Assembly (NCBI GenBank): GCA_021234535.1
Contig: SFZH01000008.1
Location: 6,022,897 to 6,086,896, forward strand
Source: Stichopus chloronotus
Taxonomy: Eukaryota > Echinodermata > Holothuroidea > Aspidochirotida > Stichopodidae
Direction: 5' to 3'
DNA length: 64,000 bases
Positions 50,701 to 60,949 of the stretch are shown here, one piece after another (positions within the stretch are counted from its first letter, which is position 1; every line of letters starts with the position of its first letter). The notes beneath the pieces were generated by a model, which was not told the origin of the DNA, made no database searches, and was given only the letters and a program-made list of their open reading frames with translations. The position numbers and the translations under genes were made by a program.

Positions 50701-52111
50701 CAATATGTCAAGACTACGTGAATATCGTCGGGATGGGGGGGGGGGGGGAGGATGCTCGTTGTGCTGTTGGTTCTCCCCCAAGTTATCTCTCATTTTCAAT
50801 AATTTGGTGCACATTCTTTTTAACTATACGCTTCTTGTGCATGAGCTTAGTTGTGTCTGTTTGTAAACGAAATAAATGACTTCATATACACATGTTCAAG
50901 TGTCAGATATTAATTAATTTGGGACTTGAATGATTGATGTCAGTGAACACTGAAGTTCAGTCACTGTGGCTTTCGTTGATATTATGGGAGACATATCTGA
51001 CCACAGCTGCGCTGGACTCTTGGGACAGCATTGCTGGGTGACTATTTATGATATGATTTGCTTGTGTCAGGTGATCTTATAATGGCATGTCATACAGTTG
51101 GGATAATGTCTTGAATACGTACGCGATCGAAATACCGACATAGTACGTGTGCTTGGTAATCTTGGAAAACGGGTACAGGAGTAATGGTATATTTACCACC
51201 CCCCCCCCCTTCCTTTTACAGATACGGTGCCTTGTTTGCATAAGTATTATAAGTAATATTTTCCATAGTAGGATTTTTAATGAGCACTAGTCCCTCTTCC
51301 ACTGTTCAGAGAGCTATTTATTTTTTTTAATAATTATTTGAAACAGCATTTAAGCTATAGATTTTGAAGAGATTAGGGTGAGGTTCCGCGACAAAAATAC
51401 CACCAATTTTTATACGCTTCGCGGTAAACCGACGAAAATCATGTTTTTCAGACAAAAGGACCGCCAAATTTGAATTTTGGCGCTTCTCGTGAGCTTAGTA
51501 GTTCCCAGCCCCCACAAATCACTTTTGCCAACAAAATCACAGCTTTTTATGATTTTGTTGGAAAAATTAAGTAATGTTAAGTGTATGTACCTATCACATG
51601 GGCGCGTTTTGCGCACCGTGCAATAAGTATATACTTAGCACATCTATGTGAGTCCGACGAAAATCATATATCCGGTACAAAAAGACGCCAAACTTTCAGA
51701 CGTTCCACCACGTGCTTACCTAAGCCCCCTCCATCTGGAGGCGCCACGAAATAAATCACCTTAACCCCTCCCAACCCCCCCCCCCCCCCCCACACACACA
51801 CAATAAGACATCCGGTGTCTCTTCTGCTGATCACAGGGTTCATCTAGGCGGTCACATGTACGACTACATACAAACCTTGGAGAGAGCCACGTAGGGAAAT
51901 TTGTGCCATCTGAGATATCCCTCTTCCCCTGTTTCCCCATTTAGTTGGCCCTTGAAGATCCTTGCTGCCGTCTGTGTCGTAATGTCCATGCCATCACCCA
52001 GGAAGAGAACAATGTTTTTAGCCACGCCGAAATTCATTTTTAAATCCAGTGCTTCATTTAATGCCCTTCTGGCCTCGTCATTCCAATGTTGGGCACGTTG
52101 GGACATGACAT
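35524..52111 (-). CDS. ALPL: GPI-anchored alkaline phosphatase, eight body exons
   Basis: Alkaline phosphatase hydrolyses phosphomonoesters at the outer cell surface using two Zn and one Mg. The exons join in frame to 509 residues counted from MSQRAQHW. With that Met as 1, the ligands are Asp38 (FLGDGMD), nucleophile Ser88 ([16 protein letters not shown]), His150 and Ser152 ([10 protein letters not shown]), Glu309, Asp314 and His318 ([11 protein letters not shown]), Asp355 and His356 (TADHGH), and His439 (EETHGGQDV). The spacing matches human alkaline phosphatases closely. Cysteines 117/180 and 474/481 match the two family disulphides. The C-terminus has a small-residue region followed by a hydrophobic tail ([17 protein letters not shown]), as for a GPI signal. 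The start codon and signal peptide are in an upstream exon, tentatively 55181-55040. The family is certain. The symbol is by resemblance, because invertebrate copies need not be one-to-one with human ALPL. Confidence 0.95.
35796..37012 (-). other. Alkaline phosphatase intron, last
   Basis: A GT-AG intron of 1.2 kb. Two short related segments, GGAGCAAGTTCCATTCAGAATTCA-like near 36103 and GGGCAAGTAGCTTTCAGAATTCA-like near 36423, suggest a small duplicated element. Nothing else is recognised. Confidence 0.6.
37013..37150 (-). CDS. ALPL: Alkaline phosphatase exon 8
   Basis: The acceptor TTCCATAAAAG precedes 37150 and the donor GTAATG follows 37013. The exon reads [25 protein letters not shown] and [10 protein letters not shown]. 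This is the variable crown region, recognised by position, phase and YxNGPG. Confidence 0.92.
37151..38334 (-). other. Alkaline phosphatase intron between exons 7 and 8
   Basis: A GT-AG intron of 1.2 kb with no recognised repeat or coding match. Confidence 0.7.
38335..38526 (-). CDS. ALPL: Alkaline phosphatase exon 7, zinc-site motifs
   Basis: The acceptor TCTCGAAAAG precedes 38526 and the donor GTGCGT follows 38335. The exon reads [40 protein letters not shown] and GNPILG. It carries four zinc ligands. Confidence 0.95.
38995..39305 (+). repeat. Two units of the TGACCT half-site repeat
   Basis: Cores at about 39034 and 39188 read TGACCTCAAATGACC followed by TTTGACCTCC, that is DR4 then DR1. 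Flanking GATACCACGGTTACAAGG and GTTTTCAAA match the XXYLT1-intron unit. Same strand as that array, here inside an alkaline phosphatase intron. Confidence 0.8.
40412..40748 (-). repeat. Two copies of the AAGCCCAAGGGCACT terminal-like motif
   Basis: GAGAAACCCTAGTGCCCTTG at 40413 and AGAAACCACAGTGCCCTTGG at 40721 are about 308 bases apart in the same orientation. They are the reverse complement of the motif at 55443. They may be ends of elements of the half-site family. Confidence 0.5.
41261..41895. repeat. Tandem array, four units of 160 bp
   Basis: ATTTCCAGCATAT recurs at 41421, 41581 and 41741, exactly 160 bases apart. A related unit starts at 41261 (TTTTTCCAGAATAG). Each unit contains TTGAGAACTATTAGACCAAT, TTTGTAAGTA, GAGAACACAT, TATGGTAAATCCAGGGAAAT and TTGCTGATTTTT followed by an A run. 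The middle units are nearly identical and the outer ones are diverged. Confidence 0.9.
43046..43186 (-). CDS. ALPL: Alkaline phosphatase exon 6
   Basis: The acceptor TATCGACAG precedes 43186 and the donor GTAACA follows 43046. The exon reads [28 protein letters not shown] and GFFLFVE plus a split Gly. It carries the Mg-binding Glu. Phases 1 and 1 match both neighbours. Confidence 0.95.
43187..45748 (-). other. Alkaline phosphatase intron between exons 5 and 6
   Basis: A 2.6-kb intron, most of which (about 43434-45113) is a candidate DNA transposon listed separately. Outside it I see nothing notable. Confidence 0.7.
43434..45113. mobile_element. Candidate non-autonomous DNA transposon, about 1.7 kb
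   Basis: The left end TGACGGATTTACTTTTGTGG is mirrored by the right end GGCCCACGCTTAAATCCATCA. The shared terminal core is TGAYGGATTTA, followed by GTGGG and CC. The interior has a CT-rich microsatellite (44700-44785) and no transposase. The target duplication is unclear, so the exact ends are uncertain. Confidence 0.55.
45749..45950 (-). CDS. ALPL: Alkaline phosphatase exon 5
   Basis: The acceptor TTTTTGTAG precedes 45950 and the donor GTGAGT follows 45749. The exon reads [52 protein letters not shown] and a split Gly codon. The frame runs on past the donor without homology. It covers the calcium-site region; Asp replaces the Glu seen in human enzymes at WNxxE, if my alignment is right. Confidence 0.93.
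46441..46616 (-). CDS. ALPL: Alkaline phosphatase exon 4
   Basis: The acceptor AATCACAG precedes 46616 and the donor GTTAGT follows 46441. The exon reads [33 protein letters not shown] and [10 protein letters not shown]. It carries the Mg-site His and Ser and the second Cys of the first disulphide. Confidence 0.95.
46996..47173 (-). CDS. ALPL: Alkaline phosphatase exon 3, nucleophile serine
   Basis: The acceptor ATATTATAG precedes 47173 and the donor GTACGT follows 46996. The exon reads [20 protein letters not shown] and then [20 protein letters not shown]. It contains the active-site Ser and the first disulphide Cys. Confidence 0.95.
47174..51875 (-). other. Alkaline phosphatase intron between exons 2 and 3, 4.7 kb
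   Basis: It contains the AAC/CAG-type low-complexity region (49380-49900), T and G runs near 50048 and 50737, and C runs near 51200 and 51777. No coding match. Confidence 0.7.
49375..49900. repeat. Imperfect AAC/ACA trinucleotide region
   Basis: About 500 bases are dominated by AAC, ACA, CAA, CAG and AAT triplets. In the plus frame this reads as Asn/Thr/Ser runs, in the minus frame as Val/Leu runs. It explains long but meaningless ORFs on both strands. Confidence 0.85.
51876..52111 (-). CDS. ALPL: Alkaline phosphatase exon 2 (first body exon)
   Basis: The acceptor CATTTCCAG precedes position 52111. Two bases complete a codon, then [20 protein letters not shown] and [20 protein letters not shown] follow. 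The exon ends VALSK in phase 0 before the donor GTTTGT. It carries the first metal-binding Asp. The internal ATG at 52106 is probably not the start, because no secretion signal would follow. Confidence 0.94.
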
Positions 52112-52789
52112 CTGGAAATGGTAATATAAGATTGTCAAGATTATTATGTTTATATCATTAAAATATAATAGAAAATAGCCTTGCAGTATTAGTTGACTTG
52201 CATGATCCATCCAAGCCAGATTGATCAATGGGGAACCCGATGGCAGGCCCAAAGTTCGCTGCAGGTAGGCTTCATTTGTTTCTTTATATTTCTAGTGTGC
52301 TCTTAACACTTTGCGGCTTGGTCAAGTTTATTAAATCACCAAGTTTCAGGTTTTTGTCATTTTGATGAGTTGATACAATTCTTGAAAATGTCTAGTTTAC
52401 AAAAATCGTCCATTTTGGCTTGAAAGTTTTTTTTTTCCATTCGGATGTCCCTTCTATGCCTCATGACAGCTGGTCTTCATATAAATGTGCAGCTGACGAA
52501 GGGGGGGGGGGGGGAGTAATTTTACTAGAATGACTTAATTCTGAAGATGACCTTTCAGATTTCATAAATACGTCAATATTTATCTCAAACAAAGGATATC
52601 CGATATGAGCAATCCTCAGAATTAAAGAGATTTTCATACAGGAACAAACAGTGTTACGTCAACTTTTAATGTTTAAGGGCGTCCGAGAGATGTACCGTAG
52701 CCTTAGTGGGCACTAACATCCACTGATAATATTCCGAGTTTGGTGATAGGAAAGTAGAACTCAGTCTTATTTAAAGAAAATGACATCTT

Positions 52790-53290
52790 TACAGGATGTG
52801 CATGTGACACGAAAATTACATTTTGGAATATTGGCTGTACTAATTATTAAAAGTGTCGGAAAACACAAATTCCATCAAAATACATCGAATAGTGACAATT
52901 GTCTTACACCTTCATCACGAATAAGCATTGGCAAAGTATGCAAATTTATGGCGTTGAAAGAGGGATTGGCATGTCCTTTGTTATATTTTGTTTACTTAAC
53001 CTTTATTAAAAGGACAACTGAGAATTTTATATGCGCACAGGGTTGTTTTGGAAGCATGTATTTCTTTCTTTACAAACTATTAACATCATTTACCAATGTG
53101 GGCCGAGTTATTGAAAAATAATATATAGACCTAAAACAGAAATGTCGACATTGTGCAACACCCCCATTTTATCATATTTCATTTTCATCACAATTTTGAA
53201 AAGCCATATCTCAAAAACGGAAACACAGTTAAAACGAAGTTTCAAAGAAGTTTCACTCTACAACTTTGGAAGTAATGCAGCTATTTTCTA
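52790..53290 (+). repeat. Dispersed 0.5-kb repeat, copy A
   Basis: It shares the ordered blocks ATTACATTTTGG, AATAAGCATTGGCAAAGTATGC, GAGAATTTTATATGC, GGAAGCATGT, GTGCAACACxCC, TTTTGAAAAGYCATATCTCA and AAAACGG with 62405-62935, in the same orientation. Neither copy codes for a protein, and no terminal repeat is evident. Confidence 0.8.
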
Positions 53291-55039
53291 GATGCAATAT
53301 ACATGATCTTTAATTCATTTGTCTTTTTAATATGACTAAACGTCTTGATTCACACTTCAACTCGTTCAAATTTAAACCTTGTGAAACTGTATATTCATAA
53401 TTCTACACAGTCATATTCATAATTGTACATGAATCGGTCTCAAAATAAAGGTCTGGTAAAAAAGAAAACTTGATTGTTTTGTGATTAGGGTTAAGAGGTT
53501 AAAATATGTGGTCGATTTTGACGTTCAGAATTGGAGAAATTAGTTCGCGAATTCGTGAACTATCTGAGCAGAGTTCGACCATCGGGTGGCGCAGAGTATA
53601 CAAGGAAATTTTGAGTTTTACAAACCGCCAGATGGCCGGAAACAGCCCTTCCCAAGTCTTTTCAGCTGCATGAACCCAGCCTTGAAATATAGATCTCATG
53701 TCTACAATTTCTCAATTACTGAGAAAACAATCAGTCTGTGAAAAATAATGCAATGCCGAGATGAGCATTGAAAGAAACGTTTGGCTCTACAAACCACTCA
53801 GATATTAAAAGAACTGCCCATCCTGGGTGTTGTACATGCATACATACATGCTGCCAACCCAGCATCCCACCCCTGCCTTGGCGACATCACTGAGCATAGC
53901 ACCACCATTAGTTTGGGGGAGAGTATTCAATAAAAATGGGGTGAGAATGCCTCTAGATCACATGGCTATACCACAATACCACAATATACCACAATATGGC
54001 CAAGGGGGGGGGGGGCGGGGGGGGGTGGTCGCCTCGTTCGTCCCCTCCTTGTTTACGCGCCTGTCTGATATAGAAGAAACCGTCACGAAACGCTGTAAAA
54101 GAAGATGTTCACATGTATCTATATATCCTACGTAATTGAAGATCAATTCCAACAGCTGCATCTTGCCTACAACGACTCCAGGGTAGTGCTAACAGGAAAG
54201 ACCTCCTGGAAAGTATGGTCAGGACAAATTATCTGTTGTATTAGGCCTGGCTAACATAGCAGATATTTGATTACACACTATGATGTATAGACCAATAACA
54301 GCAATCCTGATGTATTTTCTTTTGGGGTGAACGCTCTAGGTCTACAGCTTCATGTCATCATTACGTATGGTGTTCAGCCAAATTCAACGCACTAACAGAT
54401 TATACCGACTGACCGAGTGCTATGTGGTGTAAATGAAAACTACCTTGATAGTTTGCTATATATTCCCCGTCGTCTACACGATTATACCTTTGTTCAAAAC
54501 TTCGACATAGATCATATGGCGATGTTTATGAACAAATGTATGATCGTATAAACGGGTTTCCCAACAAAGTTCAACTTGTATGACGGTGTTCAGATTTTCA
54601 GATGGATGTTTCGTCTTTCAGGCAACAAATTTTCATAACATTATAACTCGTTCATGTCTATTCTTACACCGCCGAATCATTTGTAAATCACTGTGTGGTC
54701 CTGGTGATAGAAATCGTCACCTTAACTTGCGTATTACTCGATTTTTGGTATATTCAACAAAAATCAACAGCAAAGAACGTTTTACCATAGAGAGGTTTAA
54801 TTGAATTCATACCGGGTATAAAATTAAGTCATTGCTGCCATTAGACACGCATTTATTTCGCAAATTGTCATGAATACCAAAGCTGCCGTATCTGTTAGGC
54901 TACTTGACCCTACAGTGCACTGTTATTTTATTTCACGCTTCTCCGAGCTTTGAATCTAATCAATTTAAGCCGGGGATAATCCTAGAGGTCAGGTTTGCCG
55001 TTGATGCATGGAGAAAGTAGTAAGTGAAGATACAAATAC

Positions 55040-55181
55040 CTGTCCTGCCTTTTTGCAATATTGTTGTAGGCAAACTGAAATCGTTTGCCGCCCCAGCATG
55101 ACACAGACGGACTAAACAAAAGCTAACCGTAAACGCACCATGTAGCAATGGCCAATGCTGGGATACGTCAAACAGACTCAT
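55040..55181 (-). CDS. ALPL: Tentative alkaline phosphatase exon 1 (signal peptide)
   Basis: A minus-strand ORF opens MSLFDVSQHWPLLHGA and has a moderately hydrophobic stretch, AFTVSFCLVRLCHAGAA. It reaches a donor G|GTATTT at 55040/55039 in phase 1. That phase is exactly what body exon 2 needs, and the split codon becomes Asp. Position and phase fit a secretion-signal exon, but there is no homology to lean on and the hydrophobic core is interrupted. Another exon elsewhere upstream is possible. Confidence 0.25.
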
Positions 55182-55437
55182 TCATTTGGAATCTGTGCCA
55201 CGGAATTTAAAGCGCACTATAAAATCACAAAAGTTCATTCACCAACGAACACAAAAAGAACGATACCGAGCTTAGTAAGTATATTTGGTCGCTTAAGAAA
55301 AAGGACATTGAATTCCAAATCAAATCGCAAATTCTCAAACGAACACAACCATACAGCAACAAAACGAAAAAATGCAATCTCTGTCTTTTTGTAAAGTATT
55401 TCCTTATATTAAAACCGCACGAGTGCACATTAAACAA

Positions 55438-56240
55438 ACAAGAGCCCAAGGGCACTATGGTTCCTTGCGGAAAGATTATTGTAAATTAACTGCAATCATT
55501 TAGTCCTAACAAAGGTTAATCCACAATTCATCACATCCAAAAAAATTGTGGGTCCCATTTTGTCAACAAGAATGCTGATTAGCCAAAGGTGCTCAAATAC
55601 TAATCTGAAAACCATCGACACGGCAACGTATAAAACCAATCGCTTTGCACAATGTAATAACATATGGCCAAACCTAAAGATGGACCCACAAATATTGAAC
55701 ACTGGGAAAGGTTTCACAACCACAATGCTAATTTGACAATCCTTCCACATTGTAAAACACAATACACTAAGAAAAAAAAAATTTGCATTATTTCATTCAA
55801 TGGTCCATATGGGACCAATTATATAAACAACCACAAGGAATCACTAACATAGTAGTAACATGACACAAGTTCAACGTAATGCCATACAATTTGTAGGAGA
55901 AAAGGCATTTTGCAAGATTTAATAAAATGGCCCATATAGACCTTGGACCCAAAAATCTTGAACGCCCGGAAGGCACCACTTCCATGAATGCAGTCCATAT
56001 ACCAAGTATAACTTGAAATGTTTTCAGACTTTTGCCCCCATTTCCCCCAGATGACCTTTGACCTCCACCAAAAACAATAAGCAAGCCTTTTCAATATAGT
56101 GAACCTACATACCAAGTTTGTCTTTCATTTGACTTTCCCCTATTGAGTTAGAGAGTACGGTACTCAAGCAAGTGTCACAGAAACAGAGAGTTTTGCTCAA
56201 GTGTCCCAAGATGACCTTTGACCATTTCTCAGGGATAACA
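55438..56240. repeat. Half-site repeat family member with terminal-like motif
   Basis: It opens with AGAGCCCAAGGGCACTATGG at 55441. It then has periodic segments containing ATGGCCxAxxxTAxAGxTGGACCCA. It ends with AGATGACCTTTGACC and TCCACCAAAAACAATAAGC at 56050, then AGATGACCTTTGACC at 56210. It resembles the start of the XXYLT1-intron array in layout, but its units are more diverged. Confidence 0.55.
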
Positions 56241-57327
56241 TTTGTTTTATACCCAAAAATGCGACATGTTTCGTAAGAACATAAGGCAGCAAAGGTATAG
56301 TAAAGACTTGAAATTAGTTTAACAAGGGACTGTCTAATTGTCTGTTAAGATTTGTAGTTTCCCAAATAATGTATATACAGCTTTCTTTAATCTTTAGGGG
56401 GCGCTTGGTGGGTGGCCAGTCACTGATTTTCAAAGAATTGTGGCTACACTAAGCTTTACAGTTATGGGATTTGGCTAAGTGTTTGTGTCTATATGTGAAT
56501 TCGTATCTGCCGTAAGATGCTCGTAGATCCGTGTAGAGAGGTGTCTGTGGATCTCCCCTATGATAGCAAGCACTGCAACTTGTACAGTTGAACTTATACA
56601 TTACATGGGATGAAATCTTTCTTGACTACAAACATTTACGCAGTTTGAAAGACATAAACACAAACTTGACATCTATACTTGACCTATACTACTTGATTAG
56701 ATGTCTTACTTTGGCCTGTGTATGACATGAAAAGTTGTCAATGTACGGTAAGTTGTAGGCCTAATATCTGGTGTTTAAAGTAACTGGATCGGTAATTTGA
56801 TGAGAGGAAACCTTATTATCTAAGTACGACTTTACAACTTTATCACGTATGTGAGGTGGAAACTGATTTTTACCAAGCGTAGAAAACAAATGTTTTAGAT
56901 CAATGCGAAATCCTTTATTATTTATTTTGTAGATCCTGTCTACCAGAGTACGGATAAGACCGGTTTTATACGAGTGAGAAATATTATGAAACTGAGATTA
57001 TTGGTTAGCAGCTCCATGTAAGTTGGTTCCAAGTCTTCACTATAGCTTTCCTGCCTGATGAGGACAGTTGTTCTTTCGAGACTTGTCGTAATGATTTTGT
57101 ATATAAAAGCAGTGTTATTGCTAAGTAATGTCGTGTTGTCTATATAATATATTTATACCACCACTACCGCAACATACATACCACCACTACCCCAACAAAT
57201 ATATTAATCATGAGACTACAGTCACGACACAAGTAATTTAGCTAATAATCTATGGCCCCTCGTGCTCACACCAGGAACTCGTTACTATGGCAGCTCTCTT
57301 CTCCCACTGATATTTGTGTGGTGTAAC

Positions 57328-58421
57328 CATGGGCGTCAACAGGTGGGGGACGGGGGGGGGACATGTCCCCCGCGCTTTCAAAAGTGGAGGGGATATCATA
57401 TCATTTGTCTCACCCACTTTTCAGAGCAGTTATTAAAAAATAATCACATGCATATGCGCATGGATATGCGCAATTTTCTATCACAATTGCTAAGCTGATT
57501 CAAGAAGAATTTAACTTGGGCGTTGAATCCACAGAGAATCGCAGAAGAGTTCATCAGATCATCAGACAGTCGTATAGAGATTTTTGGGAACTTCAGACAC
57601 TGCGGTGAATCCTCCTAAGTGGGTGTTCGGACAAGCACCGAGTGACTCAGTGACATATATTCTGCAAGAAATCTGGACTCCCTGGGCCCCAGCTATCTAT
57701 CACTTGCACCGTCATTTATTTCCCATTCTCTCAATATTCTAAATGTGCCCATTTATTTCGTTCGAGTGGGGGGGGGGGGGGGGAGCATTCGAAAATGTAT
57801 TGGACTTGCACACATGCTGTTTGTATGGGTTCCAAGGGATTAGGTAAGCCATACAGGTAGATGGTGATGAGTTACTATGTTAATATCACTACCTCCAGTC
57901 CCTTAGACTGGACGGACGAAAAAGGGGTCTAGGGGTTAAGTAATTAAGGCTACATGTATTCGCCGGATATGGTACAGTAGATCTTTGTTGAGTGCCAGCT
58001 AGGCGCTATACACGCTCTGCGCGCGCTTTTCTTATTATTATTAAAGTACCTGGGTACATAACAACTGACGTCTCGCACCTACATGCATGTATTATATATA
58101 CCACTCCACTCATCCCGGAGGTGACGGCGCCACTTTTTCAATATTTCGTTTGAGATGGACGCTGTGTAATTCGTCTCCCTTGGTGTCAGAACGGCATCTT
58201 TCTATCAGTACTATCTGTAGGAATTTAGTTTTGTGAGACAAAATTTCTTCTCGCAGATCTTGTTCTGATGTAACTAAAAACGACTCAGGAAGGCCGTCTC
58301 CTGGGATCTAGGCGGTCTTTTGTAGCCCAAATTTTCTGGTACGCTACGCGCCAACCAATGTGGCGCTCCGTTTAGATAGTATAGTGACCCCCTCACTTTC
58401 TGAAACCTGCTGACGCCCATG
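57328..58421. mobile_element. Inverted-repeat element, about 1.1 kb
   Basis: The left end CATGGGCGTCAACAGGT matches the reverse complement of the right end ACCTGCTGACGCCCATG at 16 of 17 positions. The interior has G runs (57350, 57768) and no transposase ORF. I could not find a clear target-site duplication, so the superfamily is not assigned. Confidence 0.75.
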
Positions 58422-58549
58422 TTCGTGGGGTCTATGCATTCGTGAGCAAGCCATCTTCTTTAATTGAAGGATCTTCTTTGAAGGATATAGGAAATATGTG
58501 ACTGACGGGGCATAGCTACTAATCAGAATGACATATATTACATTAGCCA

Positions 58550-59190
58550 CAAGGGCCGTAGCTAGGGTCACATCTTTGAGGGTGGGGGGGGGGCGGAGCG
58601 TGAAGGTAAAAAGTATGATTGGCTGGGTTTTTTTCTCCCACTTTGCATGTGGCGACCCCACATGGTTTAGATAGTTTCAGACACTAGGAATATAATACCT
58701 TTTCAGGAGGAGATGAAGAATAAAACGGGTGTAGTCTTCACAAAAAGTTCATTATCAGGCGAAACAACAAATTATCAAAAATTTGTCGTGAAGTGTAAAT
58801 CGGGCGCGAAGCGCGAGCTAAGCGAGTGGGGTCCACGGTCCGTCTTAGAGCCCCTGGTGGGGTCCACTAGCAAAGCCTCTCGGAAGCTCTGAGGTTCTAG
58901 TATATTTCAAGGGTGCAAAATCAAATCTCAGGATTAGGTATATTTTTGTTCAAAGTGCGCCATTATACGCAAAGATTCCAAGCAATTTTTATTATTTCGA
59001 CTATTCCTCTTCTCTAAGTTGACAAGGTGAGAACTTAGGACATGTTCAAGGGGTCCATGGACGATTCCCTGCCCCGATGGGTGTCCACCAGATCTTTGAG
59101 ATTTTAGCATATTTCTGGGTGAACAGTAAGTCTCAGGATGGTGGGGTCCGGGGTCTTAGCATGACTACGGGTGAAAAAATTAGGTCTCGT
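58550..59190 (+). mobile_element. Copy of the GCGCGAAG/GGGGTCCAGGGG repeat family
   Basis: It starts near GGGCCGTAGCTAGGGTCACA and has a G run. It then has GGGCGCGAAGCGCGAGC, GTGGGGTCCA, CGTCTTAGAGCCCC, GGTGGGGTCCA and AAGCTCTGAGGTTCTAG, followed by a second, shorter pass (59090-59180). The right terminus is not identified. Confidence 0.65.
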
Positions 59191-60685
59191 AAGTAACCGT
59201 AGTTTTTACGAGCCTCAACTTCGTACCATGACTGTTTCCGTGTATGCTTGTACTGATTTCAGCACTCATTACCATAAGAAACTGCCGTCACGCAATAAAA
59301 TATTTGCAAATAACTGAAGTAAGGATCAATTTTCTAAATTAGTACAATCTCATGTTATAAAAGACCAAGATACATTTAATATTATCTATAATGAGGTGAG
59401 TCAATATCAAGATCTCATTTTCGTAAAAGTAATTCAGACGTCCCAGACTCTGATTACCGCTTTAAATATTTGACCTCTGCTGACATCGTAAGAGCTACCC
59501 CTTCAATAAAATGAGAGACTATGTAGTATGCACATGTTAGTAAACATAAACATACCAAAAAGACTTGAGGTCCTACCTAAAATATATTTATGGCAGTTAT
59601 CAAGCGTGTGCAGAGGCTGACAGAGATCTGAGACACAAATGCACACTTTGTCCTCTACTGGCAATAGCCTGACATAATCCACACGAGCGGCAAAATCACA
59701 GACTTTCATATTAGTACATAATGGAGTTACATGAGTTAGTTAACTTGCCACAAGGCAACCCAACTAAAATACGTTTATGAAGGTGATATGTGAACACACG
59801 CACGCGGAGGATGCATACGAATACATCCCTGCATCCAAAAGTAAATAGATTCCTTTGCTTTAAGAAAATAAAAGCCATGGAAAATATGTTTTGTATTTGC
59901 TGACTTAATATTCAAAGTTTCGATAAGTATCTTCAGAGTTCTTTTCTTCGCACATACCAAAATGATTCAGCCACTGCACAGAAGTTTGGGAGTAAATAGT
60001 TCTAATTCATAGAATAAACATCCATCTAGTTTACAACTTCTTTTCTCAAGTCATAACGAAGTTTACCCAAATTGCTTGGGGATACAATGATGAATTGTTG
60101 TTTGGAAGAATAAAGAATAATCGGCTTTATCAAGTCAAGAATCTTTATCGAGTCAGGAATGCTTTAAGCCCCCGGGGACTTAGGTCGCGTGTACAGCTTC
60201 TCAGGATATATTTTTACTTTTGCAAATACTTTCTGAATGTCTAGATGCCGCATTTAGTGAGGTTTTCCCCTAAATAATTAGTTTCGAAACACATGGTACA
60301 AACATGCAGTGCCTATACAGGAGTGCAGCTGTGATTAAGGAATGTGGCTCCAAAATCGCGTTTTATGTACAAGAAAATCTTCCCCACGGTTTTCTGATTT
60401 ATCAGAATCTTGTATCAACTGAATCGAATTACTGTTGTATCTCCCCTTGATTGAATATATTGTAGAGCCGATCAAAGTGTGGCGAGAAGAATCATTGTCT
60501 TCCCTCTGGAAGTGCAACAAAGTAAACTCATCTCCTATTCCGAATCAAAGATCAGGTTCAAAGAATGTGATGGCACCTAGGAGGAGGGGGATTTGCATGA
60601 CCTTCCCCCCTTCTTCAGACGATACACTTATATTTCCTATTTATTTGCATATTGCATTCACCTTTCCAGACGTCATGAGACTTAA
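59190..60685. other. Unassigned intergenic DNA
   Basis: No gene, terminal repeat or tandem repeat is recognised. A short TTTGACCTCTGCTGACATC near 59470 may be a decayed half-site repeat. Confidence 0.5.
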
Positions 60686-60689
60686 GTTT

Positions 60690-60918
60690 TTTCACACAGA
60701 GATATGCCAAACCTAAGAGCTTCCGGAAAGTTCGCCTCCTGGTCAGGACCCTCCACAAAGGGGTATGCCCTTGGACCACACCCGTGGCTGTAAGAAAGAC
60801 CCCACCACCCAACTCGCTGAAGGTCACGCATGTTGTGCCCTCAATTTTCCCCAGCCCCCCCCCCCAACTCACACACCTCCAATTCTAAAATCCTGGTGTG
60901 GGCACTGTAATATCGCGT
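60690..60918 (-). mobile_element. Minus-strand fragment of the same repeat family
   Basis: On the minus strand it begins ACAGTGCCCACACCAGGATT, like CAGTGGCCGCACCAGGATTT at 22261. It has a G run and ends with GGAAGCTCTTAGG and TTTGGCATATCTCTG, like the other copies. The middle is shortened. Confidence 0.6.
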
Positions 60919-60949
60919 TCTCTTGATTACGTTGTTGACGCACTTGCCA

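Larger units (their letters stand above)
52112..57320. other. Upstream region of alkaline phosphatase; repeats and unassigned DNA
   Basis: It holds one copy of the 0.5-kb dispersed repeat (52790-53290), G runs near 52501 and 54006, the tentative signal exon at 55040-55181 and half-site-family sequence at 55440-56240. The promoter is not identified. No other gene is recognised. Confidence 0.5.

Noticed and set aside
52058..52252. Alternative minus-strand start with a hydrophobic segment upstream of alkaline phosphatase exon 2
   Set aside because: The ORF is in a different frame from the phosphatase and lies across the splice acceptor, so it cannot supply the signal peptide without an extra intron.
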